From positions 1 to 64,000 of the forward strand of contig NZ_BCTT01000021.1 in the NCBI RefSeq assembly GCF_001590905.1: a stretch of DNA of 64,000 nt, read 5' to 3'. The DNA comes from Serratia grimesii NBRC 13537 (GTDB lineage: Bacteria; Pseudomonadota; Gammaproteobacteria; Enterobacterales; Enterobacteriaceae). A program made the position numbers and the translations under genes. The notes under the pieces were generated by a model. That model did not search any database and was not told the DNA's origin. It saw only the letters and a program-made list of their open reading frames with translations. Shown here in pieces: positions 55,086 through 64,000 of this stretch. The first letter of the stretch is position 1. Each line of letters opens with the position of its first letter.

Positions 55086-56114
55086 TTAGCCTAACGCCCG
55101 CGTGAAAATTCCTTCATTAGCTTGTTGCGGCGTGATCACGCCGCTGTCGAACACCCAGCCACTAATCAGTGCCGCTGGCGTCACGTCGAATGCCGGGTTA
55201 TAGACCGGGGCATCAACAGGTGCCCACTGGCATGAGCCAAAGCTACCCGCAACACCGGTCACCTCGGTGGCAGCGCGCTGCTCAATCGGGATTGCGGCTC
55301 CATTTGGGCAGTGCGGATCATGGGTGGTGTGCGGCGCGGCGACGTAGAACGGAATACGGTGGTAATGCGCCAGCACCGCCAGGCTATAGGTGCCAATCTT
55401 GTTAGCGACATCACCGTTAGCGGCGATGCGGTCGGCACCGACCCACACGGCATCTACTTGGCCCTGCGCCATTAGGCTAGCGGCCATAGAGTCGCAAATC
55501 AGCTTATATGGGATACCCAGTTCGCCCAGTTCCCAAGCGGTCAGTCGCCCTCCCTGTAGCAGCGGACGGGTTTCATCGACCCACACCTGTTGTACATTGC
55601 CTTGCTGATGAGCGCGCAACAGAACGCCGATGGCTGTGCCAATCCCCGCGGTTGCCAGGCCACCGGTGTTGCAATGTGTCAGCAGACGGCTGCCGGGTTT
55701 CACCAGTTCGGCACCGTGATCGGCAATGCGATCGCACAACTTGCGATCTTCTTCCACTAATCGCAATGCTTCTTCCACCATCGCGGATACCCACTGAGGT
55801 TGTGCTAGTGCGAGCTTCATGCGATCCAGATTGTTCATCAGGTTGACTGCCGTCGGTCGTGCGGCACGTAACGTGATCAGTGCTTGCTCCAGTTCTTCAC
55901 GCGGCAGGCCGCGTTCCGCCAACAGAGCCAATAGCAGGCTGGCGGATAAGCCAATTAACGGCGCACCGCGTACTCGCAGGCTGTGAATATGCCCCACCAA
56001 TTCTTCCACGCTGTCACAGGTACGCCACTGTTTTTCCTGCGGCAAAGCCTGTTGATCGAGGATCCAAAGTCGGTTGTCACTCAAGGTCAAACTGGTGGTG
56101 TTAAACGCTTGCAT
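55086..56114 (-). CDS. mtnA: Methylthioribose-1-phosphate isomerase
   Basis: A 342-residue enzyme of the eIF2B-alpha family. The catalytic Cys lies in T-H-C-N-T-G-G-L-A and the Asp in [10 protein letters not shown]. It isomerises methylthioribose-1-phosphate to the ribulose form. It is divergent from mtnK. Confidence 0.92.
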   Translation of the reverse strand: MQAFNTTSLTLSDNRLWILDQQALPQEKQWRTCDSVEELVGHIHSLRVRGAPLIGLSASLLLALLAERGLPREELEQALITLRAARPTAVNLMNNLDRMKLALAQPQWVSAMVEEALRLVEEDRKLCDRIADHGAELVKPGSRLLTHCNTGGLATAGIGTAIGVLLRAHQQGNVQQVWVDETRPLLQGGRLTAWELGELGIPYKLICDSMAASLMAQGQVDAVWVGADRIAANGDVANKIGTYSLAVLAHYHRIPFYVAAPHTTHDPHCPNGAAIPIEQRAATEVTGVAGSFGSCQWAPVDAPVYNPAFDVTPAALISGWVFDSGVITPQQANEGIFTRALG

Positions 56115-56170
56115 CGGCGGTTAATTCCTTGTTGCGTAGTTATTGCATCTGGAAAGCTATTCTGCCAACA

Positions 56171-56210
56171 TGACATCCGGATGTATAGACGTCCAAATGC
56201 TTTTACGTCT
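56171..56210. promoter_or_regulatory. MetJ operator between mtnA and mtnK
   Basis: Five tandem 8-bp boxes fit the met box AGACGTCT: TGACATCC, GGATGTAT, AGACGTCC (seven of eight), AAATGCTT and TTACGTCT (six of eight). The 144-bp gap between the divergent genes holds them. A shared, MetJ-repressed control region is very likely. Confidence 0.78.
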
Positions 56211-56258
56211 AAAAAAATAAAATTGCTACGCCAGTGAGAAAGGAAGGAGGGGTTGGGT

Positions 56259-57458
56259 ATGTCGCATTATCGTACGTTTACTGCTGCCGATGCTGTTGAG
56301 TATGCACGTCAATACGGGCAACTCACCGATCCTCACGCGCTCGTTAGCGCCGACGAGATTGGCGACGGTAACCTGAACCTGGTGTTCAAGATCCGCGATC
56401 GTGACGGTATAAGCCGGGTGATCGTCAAACAGGCACTTCCGTACGTACGTTGCGTGGGGGAATCTTGGCCATTGACCTTGGATCGTGCGCGTATTGAAGC
56501 AGAGACCTTGTTGATCCACGGTGGTTTTTGTCCACGGCATACGGTAAAGGTACTCCATCACGATCCCGAGCTGGCGGTGATGGTACAAGAAGATCTTTCT
56601 GATCATCACATCTGGCGCAGCGAATTGCTCAAGGGCAAGTATTACCCGTTGGCGGTTGGACAACTGGCGGAATATTTGGCCCAGACCCTCTTCCATACCT
56701 CCGACTTTTATCAGTCGGCCCAGCAGAAAAAGGCTGAGGTCAGCCGTTTTACCAATCCTGAACTGTGTCAGATCACTGAAGATCTGTTCTTTACCGATCC
56801 CTATATTGATCATGAACGTAATCAGTTCGATGCTGCACTGCTGCCGCAGGTGCTTGAACTGCGTCATGATGCGCCGCTAAAACTCGCAGTCGCCGGGTTG
56901 AAACATCGCTTCTTGAGCAAGGCAGAAGCATTGCTGCATGGCGATATTCACAGTGGCTCGATTTTTGTCGCGGAAGGTAAACTGAAGGCGATAGACGCCG
57001 AATTTGGTTTCTATGGCCCGATCGGCTTTGATGTCGGTAGCGTGCTGGGGAACCTGTTATTGAATTACTGTGGCTTGCCGGGGCTTTTAGGGCCGCGTGA
57101 CGCCGCCGCAGGGCGTGAGCAGCGTTTACAAGATGTACGCGAACTTTGGCTGATTTTCTCCGATCGTTTCCTGGCGTTATGTCACCAACAGACCCGTGAA
57201 CTTGCGTTGGCAGTACCAGGCTATGCCGAACAGTTCCTGCAGCAGGTGTGGACGGATGCGGTAGGCTACTGTGGCAGTGAGCTGATCCGTCGCACTATTG
57301 GCCTGGCGCATGTTGCCGATCTGGACAGCATAGACGATGCCGAGATGCGCCTTGAGTGTCAGCGTAATGCTTTAGGGTTGGGCCGTGCGCTGATCGTCAA
57401 TGCACCGCAAATCGAACATATCGACGCCCTGCTGGCGCGTATTCGCCAGAACGGCTAG
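56259..57458 (+). CDS. mtnK: Methylthioribose kinase
   Basis: A 399-residue kinase of the aminoglycoside-phosphotransferase fold that starts salvage by phosphorylating methylthioribose. The catalytic loop is H-G-D-I-H-S-G-S, followed by the metal-binding D-A-E-F-G-F-Y-G-P. The ATP-binding [10 protein letters not shown] is near residue 40. ATG 56259 has AGGAGG eight bases upstream and is preferred to a TTG at 56253. Confidence 0.92.
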   Translation: MSHYRTFTAADAVEYARQYGQLTDPHALVSADEIGDGNLNLVFKIRDRDGISRVIVKQALPYVRCVGESWPLTLDRARIEAETLLIHGGFCPRHTVKVLHHDPELAVMVQEDLSDHHIWRSELLKGKYYPLAVGQLAEYLAQTLFHTSDFYQSAQQKKAEVSRFTNPELCQITEDLFFTDPYIDHERNQFDAALLPQVLELRHDAPLKLAVAGLKHRFLSKAEALLHGDIHSGSIFVAEGKLKAIDAEFGFYGPIGFDVGSVLGNLLLNYCGLPGLLGPRDAAAGREQRLQDVRELWLIFSDRFLALCHQQTRELALAVPGYAEQFLQQVWTDAVGYCGSELIRRTIGLAHVADLDSIDDAEMRLECQRNALGLGRALIVNAPQIEHIDALLARIRQNG

Positions 57459-57661
57459 TCTGCCGGATATCCTGAAGAAGGGGGCTGATGGATCCATTGC
57501 CAACAATCAACAGGTGGGGCAAGCTCAACCGCTGGCTTGCCTTACCTTTCGGGTTCGTAAGCCAAAATGGCGGCAACCTCCGTGTCTCCCAGTGTGATGC
57601 AGATAACCATCAACCTCGGAACGACCCGTTCTTGCTGCACTTTTGAATAGAACCAGAAAGA

Positions 57662-57687
57662 GAAAAGGGGCGATGATTATCGCCCCT
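57662..57687 (-). terminator. Terminator of fadE
   Basis: A 9-bp stem AGGGGCGAT/ATCGCCCCT (57666-57674 with 57679-57687), loop GATT. On the minus strand TTTTCTCTTT follows. The upstream part of the gap (57459-57661) shows no feature. Confidence 0.82.
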
Positions 57688-57708
57688 GGGTAAGTCAGTT
57701 GATTGCAG

Positions 57709-60165
57709 TTACGCGGCTTCGGTGTGTTTCTGGCGCTTATCCAGCTTTAGCGACTTTTCCGGCTTACTGGCCGCCAGCGCATCCGGCTCGAAGTCATCAA
57801 CGTTGATGGAACGCAGGCGACTCTCTTCGGCTTTCACCAGGATCTTCGCTTCATCCGCGCTAATTTTGCCTTCTTCCAGTGCACGCTGTGCCAAACGATC
57901 CAATCGGGTGAACGGCAGATTCTTGCCGGCCGCTTTGCACAGACGGTCGTGAATCGGCTCGGCGGCGATTACGTCAGCCAGTGCGGCTTCCAGCAGACCC
58001 ACTGGATTGTGCTCGCTTGGCGTCAGATACTGGCCACGACCCAGACGGCTACGCGTGGCGGATGGCTGCTGAATGATCTTGGCCAATTGGTGATCCAGTC
58101 GGTCAGACGGTGCGGTATGCACGCGGCCCAACGGGAAGACCACCAGGCGCATCACGCCAGCGATAAAGCGGTTCGGGAAGTTGCGCAGCAGATCGTCCAA
58201 TGCTTGTTCTGCCTGATGCAAGCTATCCTGTACGGCCCAATGTACCAGCGGCAAATCGTCTTTCTGACGGCCTTCATCTTCAAAACGTTTCAGTGCCGCG
58301 GAAGCCAGATACATTTGGCTGAGGATATCCCCTAAGCGGGCGGAGATACGCTCACGACGTTTCAGACTGCCACCCAGCACGCCCATGGATACGTCCGACA
58401 GCAGCGCCAGGTTTGCACTCAGGCGGTTCAACTGTTGGTAGTAACGACGGGTCGAATCTTTGGTTGGTGTGCTGCTGGTGCGGCCGTTGGTCAGGCCCAG
58501 CCAGAAGCTACGTACCTTATTACTGCCTACGTGGCCCAGATGACCGAACAGCAATTTGTCATAGGCGTTCAGGTCGTTCTTTTGCGCCGCAGCCATTTCG
58601 TCCAGCACGTAAGGATGGCAACGGATAGCGCCCTGACCGAAGATCATCATGGTACGGGTCAGGATGTTGGCGCCTTCAACCGTGATGGCGATAGGTGCAC
58701 CTTGATAGGCACGGGCCAGGAAGTTGGATTTACCCAGCATGATGCCTTTACCGCCGGCGATATCCATTGCATCAATGATTGCCTGCTGACCGCGATGGGT
58801 ACAGTGGTATTTCACGATAGCCGACAGCACGGCCGGTTTCTCGCCCAGCATCAGGCCGCTGGTGATAAGCGTAGCCGCTGCATCCATCACATAGGTGTTA
58901 CCGGCGATACGCGCCAGTGGCTCTTCGATACCTTCCATCTTGCCGATTGAGAGCTTGAACTGACGGCGGATATGGGCGTATGCCCCAATCGCTAGCGCCA
59001 TGGACTTCACGCTACCGGTGGAGTTGGAAGGCAGGGTGATGCCACGGCCTACCGACAGGCACTCAACCAGCATACGCCAGCCCTGACCGGCCATTTTTGG
59101 CCCGCCAATGATGTAATCAATAGGCACGAACACGTCATTACCGCGAGTCGGGCCGTTTTGGAATGGGACGTTCAGCGGGAAGTGGCGGTTACCGATTTCA
59201 ACACCTGGAGTGCTGGTTGGGATCAGCGCACAGGTGATACCCGGTGATTCATTATCGCCCAGCAGGTGATTCGGGTCATACAGTTTGAACGCCAGGCCAA
59301 GCACGGTCGCAACCGGTGCCAGCGTGATATAGCGTTTGTTCCAGGTCAGGCGCATGCCCAGCACCTGTTCGCCTTGCCACTCACCCATACAAACGGTGCC
59401 GACGTCCGGAATGGCACCGGCATCGGAACCCGCTTCCGGGCTGGTCAGGGCGAAACAAGGGATCTCATCGCCACGGGCCAGACCTGGCAGGTAGTGGTTT
59501 TTCTGCTCATCGGTACCGTAGTGTTGCAGCAGTTCACCTGGGCCGAGGGAGTTAGGTACGCCAACGGTGATGGCCAGGATGCCCGAAACGCCGGACAGTT
59601 TTTGCAGTACGCGTGCCTGTGCATAAGGAGAGAAGTCCAGGCCGCCGTATTCTTTTTTGATGATCATCGCGAAGAAGCGGTGTTCTTTCAGATATGCCCA
59701 CAGTTCCGGCGGCAAATCTGCCAGTTCATGGGTGATCTGGAAGTCGTTCGCCATACGGCAGGCTTCTTCCACTGGGCCGTCAATAAACGCCTGCTCTTCG
59801 GCGGTCAATTGCGGTTTCGGGTAGTTATGCAGCTTGTTCCAGTCCGGCGTACCGCGGAACAAGTCGCCTTCCCACCAGGTAGTACCGGCTTCGATAGCTT
59901 CCTTTTCGGTGGTGGACATCGGTGGCATTACCTTGCGGAAAGCACGCAGCGCCGGGGCAGACAGCATTGAACGACGCAATGATGTGACGTTCAGTGGCAG
60001 CAAAATAATCGCCAGCGGCAGCAGCATCCAAAAGGTCCACAGACCAATGGCGCCCATAGCAGCGGTGTATGCCAGAAGAATAAGGCTACTGAGGGTGAGG
60101 TTCACTCGGTGATAAAACACCACACCAATGAGTGCCAGCAAAACAACAATACTAAGAACCATCAT
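57709..60165 (-). CDS. fadE: Acyl-CoA dehydrogenase FadE
   Basis: This 818-residue flavoprotein carries out the first step of fatty-acid beta-oxidation. Two N-terminal TM helices (about 3-22 and 26-50) anchor it to the membrane. The acyl-CoA dehydrogenase core (about 80-500) has [12 protein letters not shown] and the conserved E-G-A-N-I-L-T-R. It matches E. coli FadE almost throughout. ATG 60165 follows GGAG; a TTG further upstream is not supported. Confidence 0.94.
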   Translation of the reverse strand: MMVLSIVVLLALIGVVFYHRVNLTLSSLILLAYTAAMGAIGLWTFWMLLPLAIILLPLNVTSLRRSMLSAPALRAFRKVMPPMSTTEKEAIEAGTTWWEGDLFRGTPDWNKLHNYPKPQLTAEEQAFIDGPVEEACRMANDFQITHELADLPPELWAYLKEHRFFAMIIKKEYGGLDFSPYAQARVLQKLSGVSGILAITVGVPNSLGPGELLQHYGTDEQKNHYLPGLARGDEIPCFALTSPEAGSDAGAIPDVGTVCMGEWQGEQVLGMRLTWNKRYITLAPVATVLGLAFKLYDPNHLLGDNESPGITCALIPTSTPGVEIGNRHFPLNVPFQNGPTRGNDVFVPIDYIIGGPKMAGQGWRMLVECLSVGRGITLPSNSTGSVKSMALAIGAYAHIRRQFKLSIGKMEGIEEPLARIAGNTYVMDAAATLITSGLMLGEKPAVLSAIVKYHCTHRGQQAIIDAMDIAGGKGIMLGKSNFLARAYQGAPIAITVEGANILTRTMMIFGQGAIRCHPYVLDEMAAAQKNDLNAYDKLLFGHLGHVGSNKVRSFWLGLTNGRTSSTPTKDSTRRYYQQLNRLSANLALLSDVSMGVLGGSLKRRERISARLGDILSQMYLASAALKRFEDEGRQKDDLPLVHWAVQDSLHQAEQALDDLLRNFPNRFIAGVMRLVVFPLGRVHTAPSDRLDHQLAKIIQQPSATRSRLGRGQYLTPSEHNPVGLLEAALADVIAAEPIHDRLCKAAGKNLPFTRLDRLAQRALEEGKISADEAKILVKAEESRLRSINVDDFEPDALAASKPEKSLKLDKRQKHTEAA

Positions 60166-60183
60166 AAGAAGCTCCAAAGTGGC

Positions 60184-60200
60184 AAGAGGTCTGACCTGTT
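60184..60200 (-). promoter_or_regulatory. FadR operator at fadE
   Basis: AAGAGGTCTGACCTGTT matches the FadR consensus AACTGGTCNGACNTGTT in all but the third and fourth bases. It lies 18 bp upstream of the fadE start. Repression relieved by long-chain acyl-CoA is expected. Confidence 0.75.
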
Positions 60201-60410
60201 GTGTGTATGTAATAGGTTTTAGTACAACCCCATATTTTTATCAATGCATTTACAGTTTAATTACAACTTAAGTCACAAACTGACCGCATCAATAATCAAA
60301 AACCTCATTGGCGCCTCAACCGCGGTGCTGTTTAACTCACAGTGCTTCTCGGTTTTTCCCCGATCCGTTACACTGCGGGGCGGAAGATTGACGATAACAA
60401 GAGGTTCCTC

Positions 60411-60992
60411 ATGTACCACGACCTTATTCGTAGTGAACTGAACGAAGCGGCCGATACCCTGGCAAAATTTATCAATGACGACGCCAATATCGACGCGATT
60501 CAACGTGCAGCAGTGCTGCTGGCCGATTCCTTTAAAGCCGGTGGGAAAGTCATCTCCTGCGGCAACGGCGGTTCCCACTGTGACGCCATGCACTTTGCCG
60601 AAGAGCTGACGGGCCGCTACCGTGAAAACCGTCCGGGCTATCCGGCGATTGCCATTTCCGACGTTAGCCACTTGTCCTGCGTCAGCAACGACTTCGGCTA
60701 TGAGTACGTGTTTTCACGCTATGTGGAAGCGGTAGGCCGCGAAGGTGACGTATTGCTGGGCATTTCTACCTCCGGCAACTCCGGCAATATCATTAAAGCT
60801 ATCGAAGCGGCACGTGCGAAGGGAATGAAAGTGATCACCCTTACCGGCAAAGATGGCGGAAAAATGGCGGGTTCCGCCGACGTGGAAATCCGTGTGCCGC
60901 ACTTCGGCTATGCCGACCGCATTCAGGAAATCCATATCAAAGCGATTCACATCTTGATTCAACTGATCGAAAAAGAGATGGTTAAGGCGTAA
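60411..60992 (+). CDS. gmhA: Sedoheptulose-7-phosphate isomerase
   Basis: The 193-residue SIS-domain enzyme makes heptose-7-phosphate for the LPS inner core. [10 protein letters not shown] and the S-T-S-G-N-S-G-N block match E. coli GmhA (LpcA, 192 residues). ATG 60411 has AAGAGG upstream. It is divergent from fadE. Confidence 0.95.
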   Translation: MYHDLIRSELNEAADTLAKFINDDANIDAIQRAAVLLADSFKAGGKVISCGNGGSHCDAMHFAEELTGRYRENRPGYPAIAISDVSHLSCVSNDFGYEYVFSRYVEAVGREGDVLLGISTSGNSGNIIKAIEAARAKGMKVITLTGKDGGKMAGSADVEIRVPHFGYADRIQEIHIKAIHILIQLIEKEMVKA

Positions 60993-61000
60993 TAGCTGCC

Positions 61001-61018
61001 GAGGGACATTCGTCCCTC
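61001..61018 (+). terminator. Hairpin after gmhA
   Basis: A perfect 7-bp stem GAGGGAC/GTCCCTC with ATTC loop, followed by an AT-rich stretch without a clean T-run. Likely the gmhA terminator. Confidence 0.55.
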
Positions 61019-61093
61019 ATTAATTATAGTACGGGTGCCGCATACCGCGTCCGTATAGATAGACGGTGTCAGTGTGGTTAAGGAGTGCTGGCG

Positions 61094-61900
61094 ATGTGTG
61101 AACTGCTCGGGATGAGCGCAAACGTACCGACCGATATTTGCTTTAGCTTTACCGGGTTGGTTCAGCGCGGTGGCCGTACCGGGCCACATAAAGATGGTTG
61201 GGGCATTACCTTCTACGAAGGGAACGGTTGCCGCACGTTTAAGGATCCCCAGCCGAGTTTCGACTCGCCGATAGCCCGCCTGGTGCAGGAATACCCCATC
61301 AAATCCTGTGCGGTGGTTTCACATATCCGTCAGGCCAACCGTGGCGAAGTCTCGCTGGAAAATACTCACCCGTTCACCCGTGAACTGTGGGGACGTAATT
61401 GGACTTACGCACACAATGGTCAGTTGAAAGGCTATCGCCAGATGGAAACCGGCACTTTCCGCCCGGTTGGCCAGACTGACAGTGAGTATGCGTTCTGCTG
61501 GCTGCTGCATCAGCTGTCACTGAAATACCCGCGCACCCCAAGCCGTTGGCCACCGGTATTCCGTTATATCGCTCTGCTGGCAGATCAACTGCGTCAAAAG
61601 GGGGTATTCAATATGCTGTTGTCGGATGGGCGCTTTGTGATGGCTTATTGCTCCACCAACTTGTATTGGATCACCCGTCGCGCACCCTTTGGTAAAGCTA
61701 CGCTGCTCGATCAGGATGTTGAGATTGATTTTCAGCAGCAGACCACACCTAATGATGTGGTCACGGTGATCGCTACCCAGCCACTGACGGCGAATGAAAC
61801 CTGGCACAAGATTGCACCAGGCGAATTCGCGCTATTTCACTTCGGTGAGCGGCTTGGTCTGAGCGAAGGGATTGGTACTGACAGCGGGAGCCGTGGTTGA
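61094..61900 (+). CDS. yafJ: Class II glutamine amidotransferase YafJ
   Basis: A 268-residue Ntn-fold glutamine amidotransferase domain protein. The start M-C-E-L-L-G-M puts the nucleophilic Cys at residue 2, ready after Met removal; this and AGGAG eight bases upstream fix ATG 61094. S-H-I-R-Q-A-N-R-G and Y-A-H-N-G-Q-L-K bind glutamine. The acceptor is unknown. Its last 69 bp overlap the convergent yafK. Confidence 0.9.
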   Translation: MCELLGMSANVPTDICFSFTGLVQRGGRTGPHKDGWGITFYEGNGCRTFKDPQPSFDSPIARLVQEYPIKSCAVVSHIRQANRGEVSLENTHPFTRELWGRNWTYAHNGQLKGYRQMETGTFRPVGQTDSEYAFCWLLHQLSLKYPRTPSRWPPVFRYIALLADQLRQKGVFNMLLSDGRFVMAYCSTNLYWITRRAPFGKATLLDQDVEIDFQQQTTPNDVVTVIATQPLTANETWHKIAPGEFALFHFGERLGLSEGIGTDSGSRG

Positions 61901-62602
61901 CGCATATTGCGTCATCTGGCTGCTGCTCAGCACGGGTTGACCCAAGACGTATTGGCCATTGGCTACGCTGACCATCGGCGGCTGGTGGTTTTTGACGAAG
62001 TAGTCATAACCCGGTTTCAACTGGCGCCAGAAGGTAATGTAGTTGGATGAGCTGTGGCGTTTCAGGTTCTGATCGGTCATGCGGAACGGATAGATACTGA
62101 TATCAATCCGGCTCTGACCGTAAGCGAATGCAGCTTCGACGTAACGGTAAATCTCATCCATATAGGTGTTGGTCATCGCATAACAACCAATCGATTTACA
62201 TTCGCCGTGGATCATCAGATATGCGCCGGAATACCCCTGTGACTTATCGTAATCATTAGGGAAGCCGATATTTATTGCCCGATAATACTTACTGTCGGGT
62301 TTCAGATGACGTGCGTCAACGCTATAAAAGCCTTCCGGACTTTTAAAGTCACCTTCACGGCGTTTCGGCCCGAGGCCGCCGGAGAAATTACAGATTTGGA
62401 AAGAGTTCACCAGGCGGAATTCGTTGCCCATTTTGGCATACAATTCCAGCGTGCGTTCTTCTTTGAAAATCTGAATATAGACCGGTGAACCGACTAATTG
62501 CTGTTTAACTACCGGAACCTCGGGAACCTGCTCGCTGGCGCTACAGGCCGTGATCATCGGCATAGAAAAAAGCATCGCAAACAACAGTGCGATTTTTCTC
62601 AT
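61832..62602 (-). CDS. dpaA: YkuD-family Lpp-peptidoglycan amidase DpaA (YafK)
   Basis: This 256-residue protein has a YkuD L,D-transpeptidase-type domain (about 40-175) with catalytic Cys in [13 protein letters not shown]. coli YafK (DpaA/LdtF) detaches Braun lipoprotein from peptidoglycan. The signal peptide ends M-I-T-A-C-S, which reads like a lipobox, so this one may be a lipoprotein. Proline-, Ser- and Thr-rich C-terminal tail. Confidence 0.9.
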   Translation of the reverse strand: MRKIALLFAMLFSMPMITACSASEQVPEVPVVKQQLVGSPVYIQIFKEERTLELYAKMGNEFRLVNSFQICNFSGGLGPKRREGDFKSPEGFYSVDARHLKPDSKYYRAINIGFPNDYDKSQGYSGAYLMIHGECKSIGCYAMTNTYMDEIYRYVEAAFAYGQSRIDISIYPFRMTDQNLKRHSSSNYITFWRQLKPGYDYFVKNHQPPMVSVANGQYVLGQPVLSSSQMTQYASTTAPAVSTNPFAQTKPLTEVK

Positions 62603-63082
62603 TATTATTCCTGCTTATATTTATCTGCTGGCTCAATACACATGGCCAACATGCCACTGATTATTGTTTTACGGTCTTAAAACACCGTCAGATTACCAGT
62701 GTGTTCTTTTTTAGCAATATGCGATGTGTATAAAAAAACTACAAACTTCGATAAAAGTGAATCGACAGGCAGATTTTAACGATTAGTGGTGTAAAACAGC
62801 CGAAATTTAATTGCGTTTGCTTGACTCAGGTCACTGCCCAACGCAGAAAAATGTTGTGGAAAATGTTAATATTCCGGCTCGAATTAATCTGCTGTTACGG
62901 TCGCGGAGTAGAGGTGTTGACGTTATCACCCTGTCTATTGCATGGACATCCAGCGGCAACAAAATATTAACAGCGTTTTTATCGCGCAAAAAATGGATGC
63001 AGGAGTTAATCAACGGAATGTACGTTACCCCATTTTGTCAGTGCGAAAGATTTCATGTTGAGCGTGATGCCGTTGCGCCCAA
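62603..63082. other. Gene-free region upstream of nqrA
   Basis: No credible gene lies here. The yafK promoter should be at the left end and the nqr operon promoter in the middle or right part, but I could not assign a -35/-10 with confidence. A 121-codon open frame at 62811-63176 lacks a ribosome binding site and protein-like composition. Confidence 0.6.
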
Positions 63083-63139
63083 CCCAGAGGCTGCATCAGT
63101 AGCCTCATCATCCAGGCATCGTCAGTACCAGCCTCTGGG
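63083..63139 (+). promoter_or_regulatory. Long perfect hairpin in the nqrA leader
   Basis: CCCAGAGGCTG (63083-63093) pairs perfectly with CAGCCTCTGGG (63129-63139) around a 35-nt loop. It ends 42 nt before the nqrA start and has no T-run, so it is not a simple terminator. Function unknown. Confidence 0.5.
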
Positions 63140-63181
63140 GCCGGTAAGACGTGTGAAACTAACCAACATCGTATAAATCCT

Positions 63182-64000
63182 ATGATTAAAATCAGAAAAG
63201 GGTTAGATCTGCCAATTGCCGGAACACCGGTTCAGGCGATTCAGGACGGCCCAATAATTCAGCATGTCGCCCTGCTTGGGGAAGAGTACGTCGGAATGCG
63301 CCCGTCCATGCTGGTGCAGGAAGGCGATAGCGTTAAGAAAGGCCAGGCGCTGTTCGAAGATAAAAAGACACCCGGTGTTTTCTTCACCGCACCTGCCAGT
63401 GGCCGTATTGTGGCAATCAACCGTGGTGAGCGGCGCGTATTGCAGTCGGTCGTGATTGCTGTTGAAAACGGCGGCGATGACCAACTGGAGTTTGCCCATT
63501 ATCCAACGGCTGAACTCGCCATGTTGCCGCGTGAACAAGTCGAAAGCGAATTGCTCGCCAGTGGCCTGTGGACTGCGCTACGTACCCGTCCATTCAGTAA
63601 AACACCGGCTCCCGGTACCACCCCGCGCGCGATTTTCGTTACCGCCATGGACAGCCAGCCGCTGGCTGCCGATCCGCAGGTGATCATCGCTGAGCAGTTA
63701 GCTGCGTTCAACGCTGGGCTGTCTGTATTGGCGCGCATGACCGACGGCAAGGTGCATGTTTGTCACGCAGCCGGCGTGAATCTGGGTAAACAACCCGATG
63801 CACAGGTGACCTATAACGAGTTCGCCGGCCCGCATCCTGCGGGGCTGGTGGGGACCCATATTCATTTCCTCGAACCAGTCAGTTTGAAAAAGACCGTCTG
63901 GCATATCGGTTATCAGGACGTGATCGCCATTGGCACCCTGTTTACCACCGGTACACTCGATACCCATCGGGTGGTCGCGTTAGCCGGGCCGCAAGTGGAA
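63182..64000 (+). CDS. nqrA: Na+-translocating NADH:quinone reductase subunit A (partial)
   Basis: The first 273 codons of NqrA are present; the gene runs off the window end and is normally about 447 codons. It opens [12 protein letters not shown] and includes [14 protein letters not shown]. NqrA is a cytoplasmic-side subunit of the sodium-pumping respiratory complex and takes part in quinone binding. The rest of nqrBCDEF should follow. This operon beside yafK fits Serratia/Yersinia. Confidence 0.94.
   Translation, partial: MIKIRKGLDLPIAGTPVQAIQDGPIIQHVALLGEEYVGMRPSMLVQEGDSVKKGQALFEDKKTPGVFFTAPASGRIVAINRGERRVLQSVVIAVENGGDDQLEFAHYPTAELAMLPREQVESELLASGLWTALRTRPFSKTPAPGTTPRAIFVTAMDSQPLAADPQVIIAEQLAAFNAGLSVLARMTDGKVHVCHAAGVNLGKQPDAQVTYNEFAGPHPAGLVGTHIHFLEPVSLKKTVWHIGYQDVIAIGTLFTTGTLDTHRVVALAGPQVE

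Noticed and set aside
62811..63176. 121-codon open frame before nqrA
   Set aside because: No ribosome binding site, no protein-like pattern, and it covers the leader hairpin.
1..64000. CRISPR arrays, insertion sequences, prophage
   Set aside because: No regular spaced repeats, transposase or phage genes were seen.

Overview
The window looks like a chromosomal segment of a Serratia-like member of the Enterobacterales (Yersiniaceae). Its backbone follows the E. coli 5-minute region: the end of an rrn/tRNA-Asp unit, then dkgB, yafC, yafD, mltD, gloB, yafS, rnhA, dnaQ, tRNA-Asp(GUC), and later yafV, fadE, gmhA, yafJ and yafK, ending in nqrA of the Na+-translocating NADH:quinone reductase. An nqr operon next to yafK and a clustered methionine salvage pathway fit Serratia/Yersinia better than E. 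coli. Three large blocks are inserted in this backbone.

Block 1 (about 0.8-14.4 kb) is an aryl polyene (APE) cluster of 16 tightly coupled genes on the + strand. It holds three ketosynthase-type proteins, two acyl carrier proteins, two hotdog dehydratases, a ketoreductase, an aryl-activating ligase, a thioesterase, a glycosyltransferase-acyltransferase fusion and a LolA-like/MMPL/lipoprotein export group. It makes a membrane-anchored aryl-polyene pigment. No ammonia lyase or methyltransferase gene is present here.

Block 2 (about 23.3-51.1 kb) is a purine-nitrogen (hpx) locus. hpxC and hpxSAB handle allantoin; hpxWXYZ, hpxU and hpxFGHIJK handle allantoate and its products; hpxQ, hpxT and a urate/xanthine-type permease handle urate breakdown products. 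The control DNA is readable: tandem HpxS operators with an interposed NAC site before hpxS, and a sigma-54 promoter with an upstream NtrC palindrome before hpxF. An aerobactin locus (iutA, iucDCBA, shiF and a siderophore-interacting reductase, with a Fur box) sits between hpxB and hpxZ. A hairpin-rich, gene-free stretch of about 0.6 kb marks its left edge. An ERIC element lies between hpxI and hpxJ.

Block 3 (about 51.1-57.5 kb) is methionine salvage: yafV (omega-amidase), mtnE, mtnB, mtnC, mtnD, mtnA and mtnK, with tandem MetJ boxes in two control regions. It is followed by fadE with a FadR site, gmhA, yafJ, yafK and the first 273 codons of nqrA.

Nothing here is a wholly unknown system. The items most worth a second look are the merged hpx locus split by aerobactin, the hairpin-rich stretch, the shared motif that may be the HpxU operator, and the strong hairpin in the nqrA leader.
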